64,000 nt of DNA from Symsagittifera roscoffensis (taxonomy: Eukaryota > Xenacoelomorpha > Acoela > Convolutidae): positions 11,761,716 to 11,825,715 of the forward strand of contig NC_087067.1 in NCBI RefSeq assembly GCF_963678635.1, read 5' to 3'. A program made the position numbers and the translations under genes. This document shows positions 12,701 through 27,000 of the stretch, in pieces (position 1 is the stretch's first letter; every line of letters starts with the position of its first letter). The notes below the pieces were generated by a model that was given only the letters and a program-made list of their open reading frames with translations, made no database searches and was not told the DNA's origin.

Positions 12701-15700
12701 TATTATCTTCGTTTTTAAATGTACGCTTGTTAAGAACAGCTGAACCTTCATTCTTGCGTTTTTATGCGGAGAACCCACGCCTCTTTGATTTGGTTGGTGT
12801 TGAGATTTGGTCCGTGCTTCTGAACTACTGATTATGTGCATCAATGTTTTTTTATTGTTTTGTTAACTTGCTTTAGTCAGTATATTTCAACCTCGTGAAT
12901 TTGATAGAAGCTTTTAATGCTTACTTTTGAAGATATCCTCTTTTTCTGATTTTTTGTTACAGTTCTTTCTGATCTAAAGTAAAACGTGCTTTTTATCGTT
13001 TTGAAATGTACGCTGGCTAAGAACAGTTAAAAATTTTCCACTGTCCTTTGATCTGGTTGATGATGAGATTTGGTCCGTGTTTCTGAACAAATGATTATCT
13101 GTCTCAATCTGATTTTTACAAGCTGTTCCTGATTCATTGTGACACATCTTTTTGTCTAAAATTAAACTTGTTCAGAATAGTATTTTTCAAATATAGTCAT
13201 TCTCTGAATCTCTGAAACCTCAAGCTGGCCATTTTAGCAAAAATTGCGCCCATGTGCTTCATTTGGTGAAGAGATTTGGTCCATTTTTCTGAATATTGTT
13301 TTTGTTTCAATCTGAGTTTTCAGTAGCTTTTTTGTGTGCATAGTAATTTTGCGATTATTTTTATGTAATTTTTATGACGTCGTGAATTTGTTAGATGTTT
13401 TTCTTTGCTTACTTTCTAATGATTTGCCGTGTTTGTAATCCAGGCTTCCTTTCATTTTGATCAAAATAAAACCTGTTTTCATCTGAATTTCCAGAAACAA
13501 ACTTGGCAAGATTATCTGAAACCTCACCCTTGTCTTTTTTGTAGAATCTACGCCTTTTTGATTAATTTGATGATGAGATTAGGTCCGTGTTTCTGAACTA
13601 CTGATTATTTTAGTCAATCTGATTGATCATTTTTTTTGTGTTCATCAATATCTTGTTATTGTTCTCTTAATTTGATTTACTCTGTATCTATCAACTTCGT
13701 GAATTTGATTGATGTTTTTAAAGCTTACTTAATGATGATTTCCCGTGTTTCTGATCCTTGATTAATAGTCTTTCTGATCAAAAGTTAAACCTGTTTATAA
13801 TCTGCGTTTTTACTTGTACGCTTGCTCAGAGTAATTGAATTTTTAACGTTGCGTCTGTAGAATCTCCGCACTTTTGATTCGATTGCTTATGAGATTTGGT
13901 CCGTGTTTCTGAACTTCTGATTATGTGCATTACTGTTTTGTTACTTTTCCGTTAATTTGATATAGTCAGTATGTTTCATGTTCCTGAATTTGAGTGATCT
14001 TTTAATATCCTGTGTTTCTGATCTTTTGTTAAAATTCTTTCTGATCTAAAGTAAAACATGCTTATTATCTTCGTTTTTAAATGTACGCTTGTTAAGAACA
14101 GCTGAAACTTCATTCTTGCGTTTTTATTCGGAGAACATACGCCTCTTTGATTTGGTTGGTGTTGAGATTTGGTCCGTGCTTCTGAACTACTGATTATGTG
14201 CATCAAGGTTTTTTTATTGTTTTGTTAACTTGATTTAGTCAGTATATTTCAACCTCGTGAATTTGATAGAAGCTTTTAATGCTTACTTTTGAAGATATCC
14301 TCTGTTTCTGATTTTTTGTTACAGTTCTTTCTGATCTAAAGTAAAACGTGCTTTTTATCGTTTTGAAATGTACGCTGGCTAAGAACAGTTAAAAATTTTC
14401 CACTGTCCTTTGATCTGGTTGGTGATGAGATTTGGTCCGTGTTTCTGAACAAATGATTATCTTTCTCAATCTGATTTTTACAAGCTGTTCCTGATTCATT
14501 GTGACACATCTTTTTGTCTAAATTTAAACTTGTTCAGAATAGTATTTTTCAAATATAGTCATTCTCTGAAACCTCAAGCTGGCCATTTTAGCAAAAATTG
14601 CGCCCATGTGCTTCATTTGGTGAAGAGATTTGGTCCATTTTTCTGAATATTGTTTTTGTTTCAATCTGAGTTTTCAGTAGCTTTTTTGTGTGCATAGTAA
14701 TTTTGCGATTATTTTTGTAATTTTTATGACGTCGTGAATTTGTTAGATGTTTTTCTTTGCTTACTTTCTAATGATATGCCGTGTTTGTAATCCAGGCTTC
14801 CTTTCATTTTGATCAAAATAAAACCTGTTTTCATCTGAATTTCCAGAAACAAACTTGGCAAGATTATCTGAAACCTCACCCTTGTCTTTTTTGTAGAATC
14901 TACGCCTTTTTGATTAGTTTGATGATGAGATTAGGTCCGTGTTTCTGAACTACTGATTATTTTAGTCAATCTGATTATTCAATTTTTTTTTGGTGTTCAT
15001 CAATATCTTGTTATTGTTCTCTTAACTTGATTTACTCTGTATCTTTCAATTTCGTGAATTTGATTGATGCTTTTGAAGCTTACTTAATGATGATTTCCCG
15101 TGTTTCTGATCCTTGATTAATATTCTTTCTGATTAAAAGTAAAACCTGTTTATAGTCCTCGTTTTTACTTGTACCCTTGCTAAGAGTAACTGAAAGTTTT
15201 ACATATCGTCGGTAGAATCTACGCCCTTTTGTTTCGATTGGTTATGAGATTAGGTCCGTGTTTCTGAATTACTGATTATTTTAGTCAATCTGACTATTCA
15301 ATTAGTTTTTATGTATGCATCAATATTTTGTTATTGGTCGCTAATTTTGGTTTACTCTGTATGTTTCAACTTCGTGAGTTTAAATGATGCTTTTAAAGCT
15401 TACTTAATGGTGATTTCCCTTGTTTCTGATCCTTGATTAATATTCTTTCCGATCAAAAATAAAACCTGTTTATAATATTCGTTTTTACTTGTACCATTGC
15501 TTGGAACAATTGAAAATTTAACATGGCGTCTGTAGAATCTACGCCTTTTTGATTGGATTGGTTATTAGATTTGGTCCATGTTTCTGATTTACTGATTATG
15601 TGCATTGCTGTTTTGTTTTTGTTCTGTTAATTTGATTTAGTCAGTATGTTTCTTGTTCCTGAATTTGATAGATCTTTTAATGCTTACTTTATTCAGATAT

Positions 15701-17964
15701 CCTGTGTTTCTGATCTTTTGTTAAAATTCGTTCTGATCTAAAGTAAAACATGCTTATTATCTTCTTAATTATCTTGTTAAGAACAGCTGAAACTTCATTC
15801 TTGCGTTTTTATTCGGAGAACCCACGCCTCTTTGATTTAGTTGGTGTTGAGATTTGGTCCGTGTTTCTGAACTACTGATTATGTGCATCAATGTTTTTTA
15901 CTGTTTTGTTAACTTGATTTAGTCAGTATATTTCGACCTCGTGAATTTGATAGAAGCTTTTAATGCTTACTTTTTGAAGATATCCTCCTTTTCTGATTTT
16001 TTGTTACAGTTCTTTCTGATCTAAAGTAAAACGTGCCTTTTATCCTTTTGAAATGTACGCTGGCTAAGATCAGTTGAACATTTTCCACTGTCCTTTGATC
16101 TGGTTGGTGATGAGATTTGGTCCGTGTTTCTGAACAAATGATTATCTTTCTCAATCTGATTTTTACAAGCTGTTCCTGATTCATTGTGACACATCTTTTT
16201 GTCTAAAATTAAACTTGTTCAGAATAGTATTTTTCAAATATAGTCATTCTCTGAAACCTCAAGCTGGCCATTTTATCAAAAGTTGCGCCCATGTGCTTCA
16301 TTTGGTGGAGAGATTTGGTCCATTTTTCTGAATATTGTTTTTGTTTCAATCTGAGTTTTCAGTAGCTTTTTTGTGTGCATAGTAATTTTGCGATTATTCT
16401 TATGTGTTTTTTATAACGTCGTGATTTTAATAGGTGATTTTCTTTGCTTACTTTCTAATGATATGCCGTGTTTGTAATCCAGGCTTCCTTTCATTTTCAT
16501 CAAAATAAAACCAGTTTTCATCTTAGTTTCCAGAAACAAACTTGGCAAGATTATCTGAAACCTCACCCTTGTCTTTTTTGTAGAATCTACGCCTTTTTGA
16601 TTAGTTTGATGATGAGATTAGGTCCGTGTTTCTGAACTACTGATTATTTTAGTCAATCTGATCATTCGTTTTTTTTGTGTGCATCAATGTTTTGTTATTG
16701 TTCTCTTAAACTGATTTACTCTGTATGTTTCAACTTCGTGAATTAGATTGATATTTTTAAAGCTTACTTAATGATGATTTCCCGTGTTTCTGATCCTTGA
16801 TTAATAGTCTTTCTGATCAAAAGTGAAACCTGTTTATAATATGCGTTTTTACTTGTACGCTTGCTCAGAGCAATTGAAATTTTAACATGGCGTCTGTAGA
16901 ATCTCCGCACTTTTGATTCGATTGCTTATGAGATTTGGTCCGTGTTTCTGAACTTCTGATTATGTGCATTACTGTTTTGTTACTGTTCTGTTAATTTGAT
17001 ATAGTCAGTATGTTTCATATTCCTGAATTTGATTGATTTTTTAATATCCTGTGTTTCCTGATCTTTTGTTAAAATTCTTTCTGATCTAAAGTAAAACATG
17101 CTTATTATCTTCGTTTTTAAATGTACGCATGTTAAGAACAGTTGAAACTTCATTCTTGCGTTTTTATTTGGAGAACGCACGCCTCTTGGATTTGGTTGGT
17201 GTTGAGATTTGGTCCGTGTTTCTGAACTACTGATTATGTGCATCAATGTTTTTTTATTGTTTTGTTAACTTGATTTAGTCAGTATATTTCAACCTCGTGA
17301 ATTTGATAGAAGCTTTTAAGGCTTACTTTTTGAAGATATCCTCTGTTTCTTATTTTTTGTTACAATTCTTTCTGATCTAAAGTAAAACATGCTTTTTATC
17401 GTTTTGAAATGTACGCTGGCTAAGAACAGCTGAAAATTTTCCAGTCCTTTGATCTGGTTGGTGATGAGATTTGGTCCGTGTTTCTGAACAAATGATTATC
17501 TTTCTCAATCTGATTTTTGCAAGCTGTTCCTGATTCATTGTAACACATCTTTTTGTCTAAAATTAAACTTGTTCAGAATAGTATTTTTCGAATATAGTCC
17601 TTCTCTGAAACCTCAAGCTGGCCATTTTAGCAAAAGTTGCGTCCATGTGCTTCATTTGGTGAAGAGATATGGTCCATTTTCTGAATATTGTTTTGTTTCA
17701 ATCTGAGTTTTCAGTAGCTTTTTTGTGTGTATAGTAATTTTGCGATTTTTTTATGTGTTTTTTATAACGTCGTGAATTTAATAGATGCTTTTCTTTGCTT
17801 ACTTTCTAATGATATGCCGTGTTTGTTATCCAGGCTTCCTTTCATTTTGATCAAAATAAAACCTGTTTATATCTTAATTTCCAGAAACAAACTTGGCAAG
17901 ATTATCTGAAACTTCACCCTTGTCTTTTTTGTAGAATCTACGCCTTTTTGATTCGTTTGATGAT
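6787..17964. repeat. Satellite array: five-monomer higher-order repeat, about 1.36 kb, eight copies
   Basis: The marker GAGATTAGGTCCGTG (GAGATTAGGTACGTG in the first) that opens monomer A occurs near 6,787, 8,156, 9,519, 10,881, 12,211, 13,575, 14,927, 15,246 and 16,614, with the next at 17,965. Spacing is about 1,330-1,369 bp except for one extra single A monomer (14,927-15,245). Each unit runs A (about 315 bp), B (about 290), C (about 260), D (about 210, a short form) and E (about 300). Copies are highly similar to one another while monomer types within a unit differ clearly. That is the definition of a higher-order satellite kept uniform by unequal exchange or conversion. Confidence 0.92.
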
Positions 17965-20900
17965 GAGATTAGGTCCGTGTTTCTGAACTACTGATTATTC
18001 TAGTCAATCTGATTATTCAATTAGTTTTTATGTGTGCATCATTTTTTTTATTGTTCTCTAAAGTTGATTTACTCTGTATGTTTCAACTTCGTGATTTTGA
18101 CTGATGCTTTTAAAGCTTTCTTAATGATGATTTCCCGTGTTGCTGATCCTTGATTAATAGCCTTTCTGATCAAAAGTGAAACCTGTTTATAATCTGCGTT
18201 TTTACTTGTACGCTTGCTCAGAGTAATTGAAATTTTAACATTGCGTCTGTAGAATCTCCGCACTTTTGATTCGATTGCTTATGAGATTTGGTCCGTGTTT
18301 CTGAACTACTGATTATGTGCATTACTGTTTTGTTATTGTTCTGTTAATTTGATTTAGTCAGTATGTTTCATGTTCCTGAATTTGATTGATCTTTTAATAT
18401 CCTGTGTTTCTGATCTTTTGTTAGAATTCTTTCTGATCTAAAGTAAAACATGCTTATTATCTTCGTTTTTAAATGTACGCTTGCTAAGAACAGCTGAAAT
18501 TTTATTCTTGCATTTTTGTCGGAGAATACACGCCTCTTTGATTTGGTTGGTGTTGAGATTTGGTTCGTGTTTCTGAACAAACATATATTTTTTTTCAATC
18601 TGATTCTCACAAGCTGTTCCTGATTCAAGTTAACACATCTTTTTGATCTAAAGTTAAACTTTTGCAGAATAGTCTTTTCATATATGGTCCTTCATAGAAC
18701 CTCTGAAACCTCAAGCTCGCCTTTTAAGCTAAAATTGTGCCCTTGTGCTTCACTTGGTGAAGAGATTTGGTCCATGTTTCTGAATTTTGTTTTTTTTTTC
18801 AATCTGATTTTTCAGTAGCTTTTTTGTAAGCATCATGATTTTGCAATAGTTTTTATGTGATTTTCATGACGTCGTGAGTTTGTCAGAGGTTTTTCCTTGT
18901 TCTCTTTTTAGTGATATGCCGTGTTTCTGATCCAGGCTTCCTCTCATTCTGATCAAAATAAAACCTGTTTTTATCTTAATTTTCAGAAAAAAACTTGCTA
19001 TGATTATCTGAAACCTCACCCTTGTCTTTTTTGTAGAATTTACGCCTTTTTGATAAGTTTGATGATGAGATTAGGTCCGTGTTTCCGAATTATTGAATAA
19101 TTTAGTCAATCTGATTATTCAATAAGTTTTTATGTGTGCATCATTTTTTTGTTATGGTTCTCTAAATTTGGTTTCTCTGTATGTTTCAACTTAGTGAATT
19201 TGATTGATGCTTTTAAAGCTTACTTAATGATGATTTCCCGTGTTTCTGATCCTTGATTAATATTCTTTCTGATCAAAAGTAAAACCTATTGATAATCTTC
19301 GTTTTTACTTGTACCCTTGCTAAGAGTTATTGAAATTTTAACATATCGTCTGTAGAATCTACGCCATTTTGATTCGATTGGTTATGAGATTAGGTCCATG
19401 TTTCTGAACTACTGGTTGTTTAGTCAATCTGATTATTCAATTTTTTTTTATGTATTCATCAATATATTGTTAATTTGATTTATTCTGTATGTTTCAATTT
19501 CCTGAATTTGATTGATGCTTTTAAAGCTTACTTAATGATGATTTCCCGTGTTTCTGATCCTTGATTAATATTCTTTCTGATCAAAAGTAAAACCTGTTTA
19601 TAATCCTCGTTTTTACTTGTACCCTTGCTAAGAGTTATTGAAATTATAACATATCGTCTGTAGAATCTACGCCATTTTGATTCGATTGGTTATGAGATTA
19701 GATCCGTGTTTCTGAACTACTGATTGTTTTAGTCAATCTGATTATTCAATTATTTTTTCATGTGTTCATTAATATTTTGTTATTGTTTTCTTAATTTGAT
19801 TTACTCTGTATGTTTCAACTTCGTGAATTTGATTGATGCTTTTAAAGCTTACTTAATGATGATTTCCCGTGTTTCTGATCCTTGATTAATATTCTTTCTG
19901 ATCAAAAGTAAAACCTGTTTATAATCTTCGTTTTTACTTGTACCCTTGCTAAGAGTTTTTGAAATGTTAACATATCGTCTGTAGAATCTACGCCTTTTTG
20001 ATTCGATTGTTTATGAGATTAGGTCCGTGTTTCCGAATTACTGATTATTTTAGCCAATCTGATTATTCAATTAGTTTTTATGTGTGCATGAATTTTTTGT
20101 TATGGTTCTCTAAATTTGGTTTACTCTGTATGTTTCAACTTCGTGAATTTGATTGATGCTTTTAAAGCTTACTTAATGATGATTTCCCGTGTTTCTGATC
20201 CTTGATCAATATTCTTTCTGATCAAAAGTAAAACCTGTTTGTAATCTTCGTTTTAACTTGTACCATTTCTAGGAACAATTGAAAATTTAACATGGTGTCT
20301 GTAGAGTCTACGCCTTTCTGATTCGTTTGTTGATGAGATTATGTCCGTGTTTCTGAACTACTGATTTTGCATTAATGTTTTTTTATTGTTCTGTTAATTT
20401 GATTTAGTCAGTATATTTCATGTTCGTGGCTTTGATTGAATCTTTTAATGCATACTTTATTCAGATATCGTGCATTTCTGATCTTTTGTTAGAATTCTTT
20501 CTGATCTAAAGTAAAACATGCTTATTATCTGCGTTTTGGAAAGTACGCTTGCTAAGAACTTTGTTCTAGCGTTTTTAATCGCAAAATCCACGCCTCTTTG
20601 ATTTATTTGTTGATGATATTTGGCCCGTGTTTCTGAACAAATGATTATCTTTTTCAATCTGATTTTCACAAGCTGTTCCTGATTCAAGATAACACATCTT
20701 TATGATCTAAAATTAAACTTATTCAGAATAGTCTTTTTCAAATATGGTCCTTCTAAGAATCTCTGAAACCTCAAGCTCGCCTCTTTAGCAAAATTTGCGC
20801 TCTTGTGCTTCATTTGGTGAAAAGATTTCGTCCATGTTTCTGAATATTGTTTTTTTTTTCAATCTGATTTTTCAGAAGCTTTTTTGTGTGCATCGTGATT

Positions 20901-22500
20901 TTGCAATTCTTTTTATGTGATTTCATGACGTGAATTTGTCAGATGTTTTTCATTGTTTTCTCTTTAATGATATGCCATATTTCTAATCCAGGATTCTTTT
21001 GATTCTGATTCAAATAAAACCTGTTTTTATCTTCATTTTTAAAAAGAAACTCGCTAAATTTATCTTAAACCTCACCCCTATCTTTTTTTGGAATTTACGC
21101 CTTTTTGATTCGTTTGATGATGAGCTTAGGTCCGTGTTTCTGAACTACTGATTATGTGCTTTAATGTTTTGTTTTTGTTCTGTTAATTTGATTTAGTCAG
21201 TATCATGTTCGTAAATTTGATAGAAGCTTTTAATGCTTGCTGTATTCAGATATACTGTGTTTCTGATCTTTTGTTAGAATTCTTTCTGATCTAAAGTAAA
21301 ACATGCTTATTATCTTCGTTTCTAAATGTACGCTTGCTAAGAACAGCTGAAACTTTCTTCTTGCGTTTTTAATCGCAGAATCCACGCCTTTTTGATTTGG
21401 TTGGTGATGAGATTTGGTCCGCGTTTGTGAGCAAACGATTATCTTTTTCAAGCTGTTCCTGATTCATGACAACATATTTATGATCTAATATTAAACCTGT
21501 TCAGAATATTTTTTTTCAAATATGGTCTTTCTAAGAATCTCGGAAATCTCAAGCTCGCCTTTTTAGCAAAATTTGAGCCCATGTGCTTCATTTGGTGAAG
21601 AGATTTGGTTCATATTTCTAAATATTGTTTTTTTTCAATCTCATTTTTCAGTACCTTTTTTGTGTGAATCGTGATTTAGCAATTGTTCTTATGTGATTTT
21701 TATGACGTCGTGAATTTTTCAGATTTTTTTCATGTTTACTTTTTAATGATATGCCGTGTTTCTAATCCAGGATTCTTTTCATTCTGTTTCAATCTTCAAT
21801 TTTGAAAAAAAACTCGCAAAGATTATCTGAAACTTCAACCTTGTCTTTTTTGTAGAATCTACGCCTTTTTGATTAGTTTGATGATGAGATTAGATCCGTT
21901 TTTCTGAACTATTGATTATTTTAGTCAATCTGATTATTCGATTTTTTTTTTGTGTTCATCAATATCATGTTATTGTTCTTTTAATTTGATTTACTCTGTA
22001 TCTATCAACTTCGTGAATTTGACTGATGCTTTTAAAGCTTTCTTAATGATGATTTCCCGTGTTTCTGATCCTTGATTAATTTTCTTTCTTATCAAAAGTA
22101 AAACCTGTTTATAATCTTCGTTTTTACTTGTACACTTGCTAAGAGTTATTGAAATTTTAACATATCGTCTGTAGAATCTACGCCCTTTTGATTCGATTGG
22201 TTATGAAATTAGGTCCGTGTTTCTGAACTTCTGGTTATATTAGTCAATCTGATTATTCAATTTTTTTTATATGTGTGCATCAGAATTTTGTAATTGTTCT
22301 CTTAATTTGATTTACTCTGTATGTTTCAACTTCGTGAGTTTCATTGTTGCTTTCAAAGCTTAGTTATTGAAGATATCCCTTGTTTCTGATCAAAAGTAAA
22401 ACCAGTTTAGAATCTTCGTTTTTAAATATACGCTTGCTAAGAATAGCGGGAAAATTAACCTGGCTTTTTCGTTGCAGAAGCTACGCCTTTTTGATTCGAT
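17965..22500. repeat. Satellite array: irregular monomer order with a run of A monomers
   Basis: The regular five-monomer order breaks down here. After A-B-D-E (17,965 to about 19,066) come four consecutive A-type monomers of about 310-320 bp starting near 19,067, 19,388, 19,697 and 20,012. These are followed by shorter series of B/C, D and E types. The monomers remain easy to recognise by TTTCAACTTCGTGAATTTGA and TAAAACCTGTTTATAATC. Runs of a single monomer type, and skipped types, are expected at the ageing edge of a homogenised block. Confidence 0.85.
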
Positions 22501-25500
22501 TGCAGAATCTATGCATTTTGGATTCGATTTTTGATCTAAAATTAAGTTGTTTAGATTAGTCTTTTTCAAATATGGTCTTTCTTAGAATCGCTGGAACCTT
22601 AACTCACTATGTTTGTACACAAGAAATCGTCTTTTTCAAAGAGGGCTTGATAAGAGTCGATGAAACCTTAAGCTTGCCTTTTTAGCAAAAGTCACGCCCT
22701 TGTGGTTGATTTGTTGAAGAGATTTGGTTCATGTTTCTGAATACTGGTAGCTTTCTCAATCTGAATGTCAGGTGTTTTTTTATGTGCATTATGATTTTGC
22801 GACTGTTTTTATCTGGTTTTTATGACGTCGTGATTTTGTTAAATGTTTTGCTGATCCATGATTTCTTTTCTATTTGATCAAAAGAAAAATTTGTTTTAAA
22901 TCTTTTTCATAACCAAACTTGCTACGAATATCTGAAAAATCTCACTTTTCTTTTTCTCTATAGAAATTGCGCCTCTTTGATTCATTTGGCGATAAGATCA
23001 GTTCAGTGTTTCTGAACTACTGATTAATTTTGTCAATCTGATCAGACATTTGTTTTTTTATCTGTGAATCAATTTCTTGTTATTGTTCTCTTAATTTGAT
23101 TTAGTATGTATGTTTCAACTTCGTGATTTTGGTTGATGCTTCTAAAGCTTACTTAATGAAGATTTCCCGTGTTTCTGATACTTGATTAGTTTTTTTTTCT
23201 GATCAAAAGTAAAACCTGTTATTAATCTTCGTTTTTACTTGTACGCTTGCTAAGGCTAAAAGCAGTTAACATAGCGTCTGTAGAATTTACTCCTTTTGAT
23301 TCGACTGGTTTTGAGATTCGGTCAGTGTTTCTGAACTTCTGATTATGTGCATTATTGTTTTGTTTTTGTTCTGTTAATTTGATTTAGTCAGTATGTTTCA
23401 ACTTCGTGTTTTTGATGGAAGCGTTTAAAGCTTACTTTATGAAGATATCCCAAGTTTGTGACCCTTGGTTATACTTCTTTCTGATCAAAAGTAAAACATG
23501 CTTTTTTTCTTCGTTTTGTCCGTGTTACTGAACAAATGTTTATCTTTTTCAATCTGATTTTCACAATTTTTTTGGTCCTTAATAACATTTCTTTCTGATC
23601 TAAATTCAAACTTGTTTAGAATAGTCTTCCAATATTTGCTTTCTAAGAAACGCTGGACCTTAACCTGCCCAATTTTTTTCAGAGAAATTATTCTTTTTTG
23701 GTTTGGTTGTTGATGAGTTTTGGTCCGTGTTTCTGAACTGCTGATTTATCATTTTCAATCTCATAAATCACAAATTGTTTCTTATCAATAACATTTCTTT
23801 CTGATCCAAAAAGTCCTGTTTAAAATTGTGTTTTCGTTTAAATAGATGTTTAAGATTGCCAAAAATCGCTTGTACCTTTTTCGTGCGTTTTTCAATAAAG
23901 TTACGCCTGTTTGCTTTGGCTGGCGAGGACTTGCTTTGTGTTTCTGAACTACTGAATTTGTTATTATATTATTTTGTATATGAGTGTATTAACTCTGTGT
24001 TATTTTTTTTATTTTAATCAGTTTGTTTTCGACTTCGTTTGATGTTTTTAATGCTTACGTTTTGAAAATATCTCGTGTTCTGATTATGATTCAAATTTTT
24101 CTTATCAAAAGTAAAACCTGTTACAATCTTCGTTCTTAACTATACGCTTGCTAAGATAAGCTGAAGATATAACCTTGCCTTTTTCTTCGCAGAAGCTACG
24201 CATTGTTGATTTGTTTGGTGATGAGATTTGTTTCGTGTTTCTGAGCAACTGATTTTCTTTTTCAATCTGATTTTCAAACTGTTTCTGAACCTAGATAACA
24301 CATCTTACTGATCTAAAGTTAAGCTCGTTTGGAATAGTCTTCAAATATAGGATTTATAACAGTCGCTGGAACCTTAACCTGACCCATTTTTTGGGACAAG
24401 TAAGTGCGTTTGATTCGCTTGATGCTGAGATTAAGTCCGTGTTTCCGAACTACTGAGTAATCTTGTTGAATTTGATTATTTACGAATTGTTTCCTGTTTG
24501 GTTTGGCTCGTCTTGAGATTTAGTGATTTTTTATATTCCATGACTTTTTTATGAGATCATCAATTTTTCCTGAATGTTTTTCATCTGATTTTAATCAGTT
24601 TGAATCCATCTTCGCGCTACTGTTAGTTGCATTTTAGTTCATTGTCTTTGCTGATATCCCGTGTTTCTGATCCTTGATTACATTTATTTCTTAAAAAAAT
24701 TGAGTCGTGTTTTGATTTTTCGATTTTGAAAAGTAAGTTGGCGCAGAAAAATTGAAACACTATGCTTTTTTGCAGAAGCTTAACCTATTTGGTTTGGTTC
24801 GGTTGTTGATGAAATTCAGTCCGTGTTTCTGAACTACCGATTAGTCTTGTGAAATTTGATTATTCACAAATTTGTTCCTGATTGGTTTGGCTCGTCTTGA
24901 GATTTAGTGATTTTTTATATTCAATGACTTTTTTCTATGAGTGCATCAGTTTTCCAGGCTGTTTCTTATCTGATTCTATTCAGTTTGAATCCATCTTCGC
25001 GCTTTTGTTGGTTGCTTTTTAGTTCATTGTACTTGATGATATCCCGTGTTTCTGATCCTTGATAACATTTATTTCTGACAAAAAATGAGTCGTGTTTTAA
25101 TTTTTTAAATTTGAAAAGTACGCTGGCGCAGAAAAAACTGAAACACTAGGTTTTTCTTCGCAGAGGCCTCACCGTTGTGGTTCGGTTGGTGATGAGCTCT
25201 GGTTCTTTTTCTGAACTACTGAATTTTTTATTTTCACAAAATTTATTTTATGACTGCATGATGTGTTCGTGGCTGTTTTATCTCATTTAAACCAGATTGA
25301 TCTCAAGTTTGTGGATTTTTCGATGCTTTTTAATCCCTTTTTTCTGATGATATCCCGTGTTTCTTATCCATGATTACATTTTTTCTGATATGAAATGAAA
25401 TGTGCGTCAATTTTTTCAATTTAGATAGTACGCTGGCGCAGAATAAATGAAATCTTCTTTTTATTCGCAGAAGATTCAACTTTTTGGGTGGTAATTATCG

Positions 25501-27000
25501 CTAGTTTTTTTATTTGCGAATCGTTTTTTGTTTTTAATGAAATTGTTATGAAGTGAATTTGTTAGGCCTTTTAATGCTTGTTTTTTCAAGATATCGCGTG
25601 TTCGTGATCCTTGATTACACTTTTTAGATGAAAAATGAACCGTGTTTTTTTGTTTTTTTTTAAAAGTACACTTGCTCAGCATTGTAGAAGCATTGTTTTT
25701 CTTGGCAAAATTTTTTTTGTTCGGTTGGTGACGAGATATGGACCGTGCTTAGAACTACTGATTATCTTTTTCCAATCTGTGTGTACACAAGCAGTCGTCT
25801 GATTCAGAAGTGGGCTTGCTGAGATTCGCTAAAACGTTAAGCTTTCCTTTTTCGTTTAAGTTACGCCTTTGAGGTTCATTTGCTGATGTGATGTGGTCGT
25901 GTTTCTGAATTGCTGGTTATCTTAAGCAATATTTTTCAATCTGGTTTTTAATAGCTTTGTTCTTGTGTATCGTTATTTTGGGACTGTTTGTTATTTGATT
26001 TTTATGACGTCGTGAATTTGTGTGATGCTTTTGTTCGCCTTGTTTTTTTTAATATCCCATGTTTCTGATGTATGATTACATTTTTTCTGATGAAAAATGA
26101 AACGTGTTTTTTTAGTTTTTCAATTTTAAAAGTACGCTGGCTCCGAATTGTTGAAAACTTTTTTTTCTCGGGCGAAGCTACACTTTTCTGGTTTGGTTGG
26201 TGATAAGATTTGTTCCGTGCTTGAGAACTACGTATTATCTTTTTCCAATCTGCCTGTGGACAAGAAATCATCTTTTTCAAAAGTGGTCTTGCTAAGAGTC
26301 GCTGAAACCTTACGCTTTCCTTTTCCGTTAAAGTTACGCCCTTTAAGTTCATTAGATGATGACATGTGCTAGTGATTCTGAATTGCTGATTGTCTTTGCA
26401 GGCTTTCAGTAGCTTTGTTCATCTTAGCATCTTTATTTTGCGACTGTCTTTTATGACGTCGGCATTTGTTGATTGATTTTACTGGCTGATGAGATTATTT
26501 ACACCTTTTTGGTTTGGTTGGTGATGAGATTTGTTTCTTGCTTGTGAACTACTGATTATCTTTATCCAATGTTTTTTTTCTTAAGGAATGATCTTTTTTC
26601 AAAAGTCGACTTACAAAAAGCCGTCGAAACCTTGAGCTAGCTTTTTTCGCATAAGTTACGCCCTTGTGGTTCATTTGATGATCTGATTTGGGTCATGTTT
26701 GTGAATACTGGTGTCTTTTTCAATCTGGTTTTTCAGTAGCTTTTTTTAGGTGTGCATTGTTATTTTGCGACTGTTTTTTGAGATTTTACTGACGTCTTGA
26801 ATTTGTTAGATGATTTTTATTGCCTAATTTTTTGATATCCCGTGTTTCTGATTCATGATTTCGTTTTTTTCTGATCAAAAGTAGAAACTGTTTATATTCT
26901 TTATTTTAAAAAGTAAATTTGCTAAGAATATATGAAATGTTACTGTTTTTTTTGCGGAATCTACGAATTTCTGATTCATTTGGTGATTCAATATTAATAT
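22501..27000. repeat. Satellite array: eroded central part
   Basis: Monomers are still visible through phrases such as CCGTGTTTCTGAACTACTGA and GATATCCCGTGTTTCTGAT, but lengths vary, internal deletions are common and neighbours match poorly. No higher-order period can be traced. Direct partial duplications occur, for example the block with TGGTTTGGCTCGTCTTGAG near 24,500 and again near 24,880. This stretch separates two separately homogenised blocks and looks like the oldest part of the array. No gene is seen. Confidence 0.8.
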
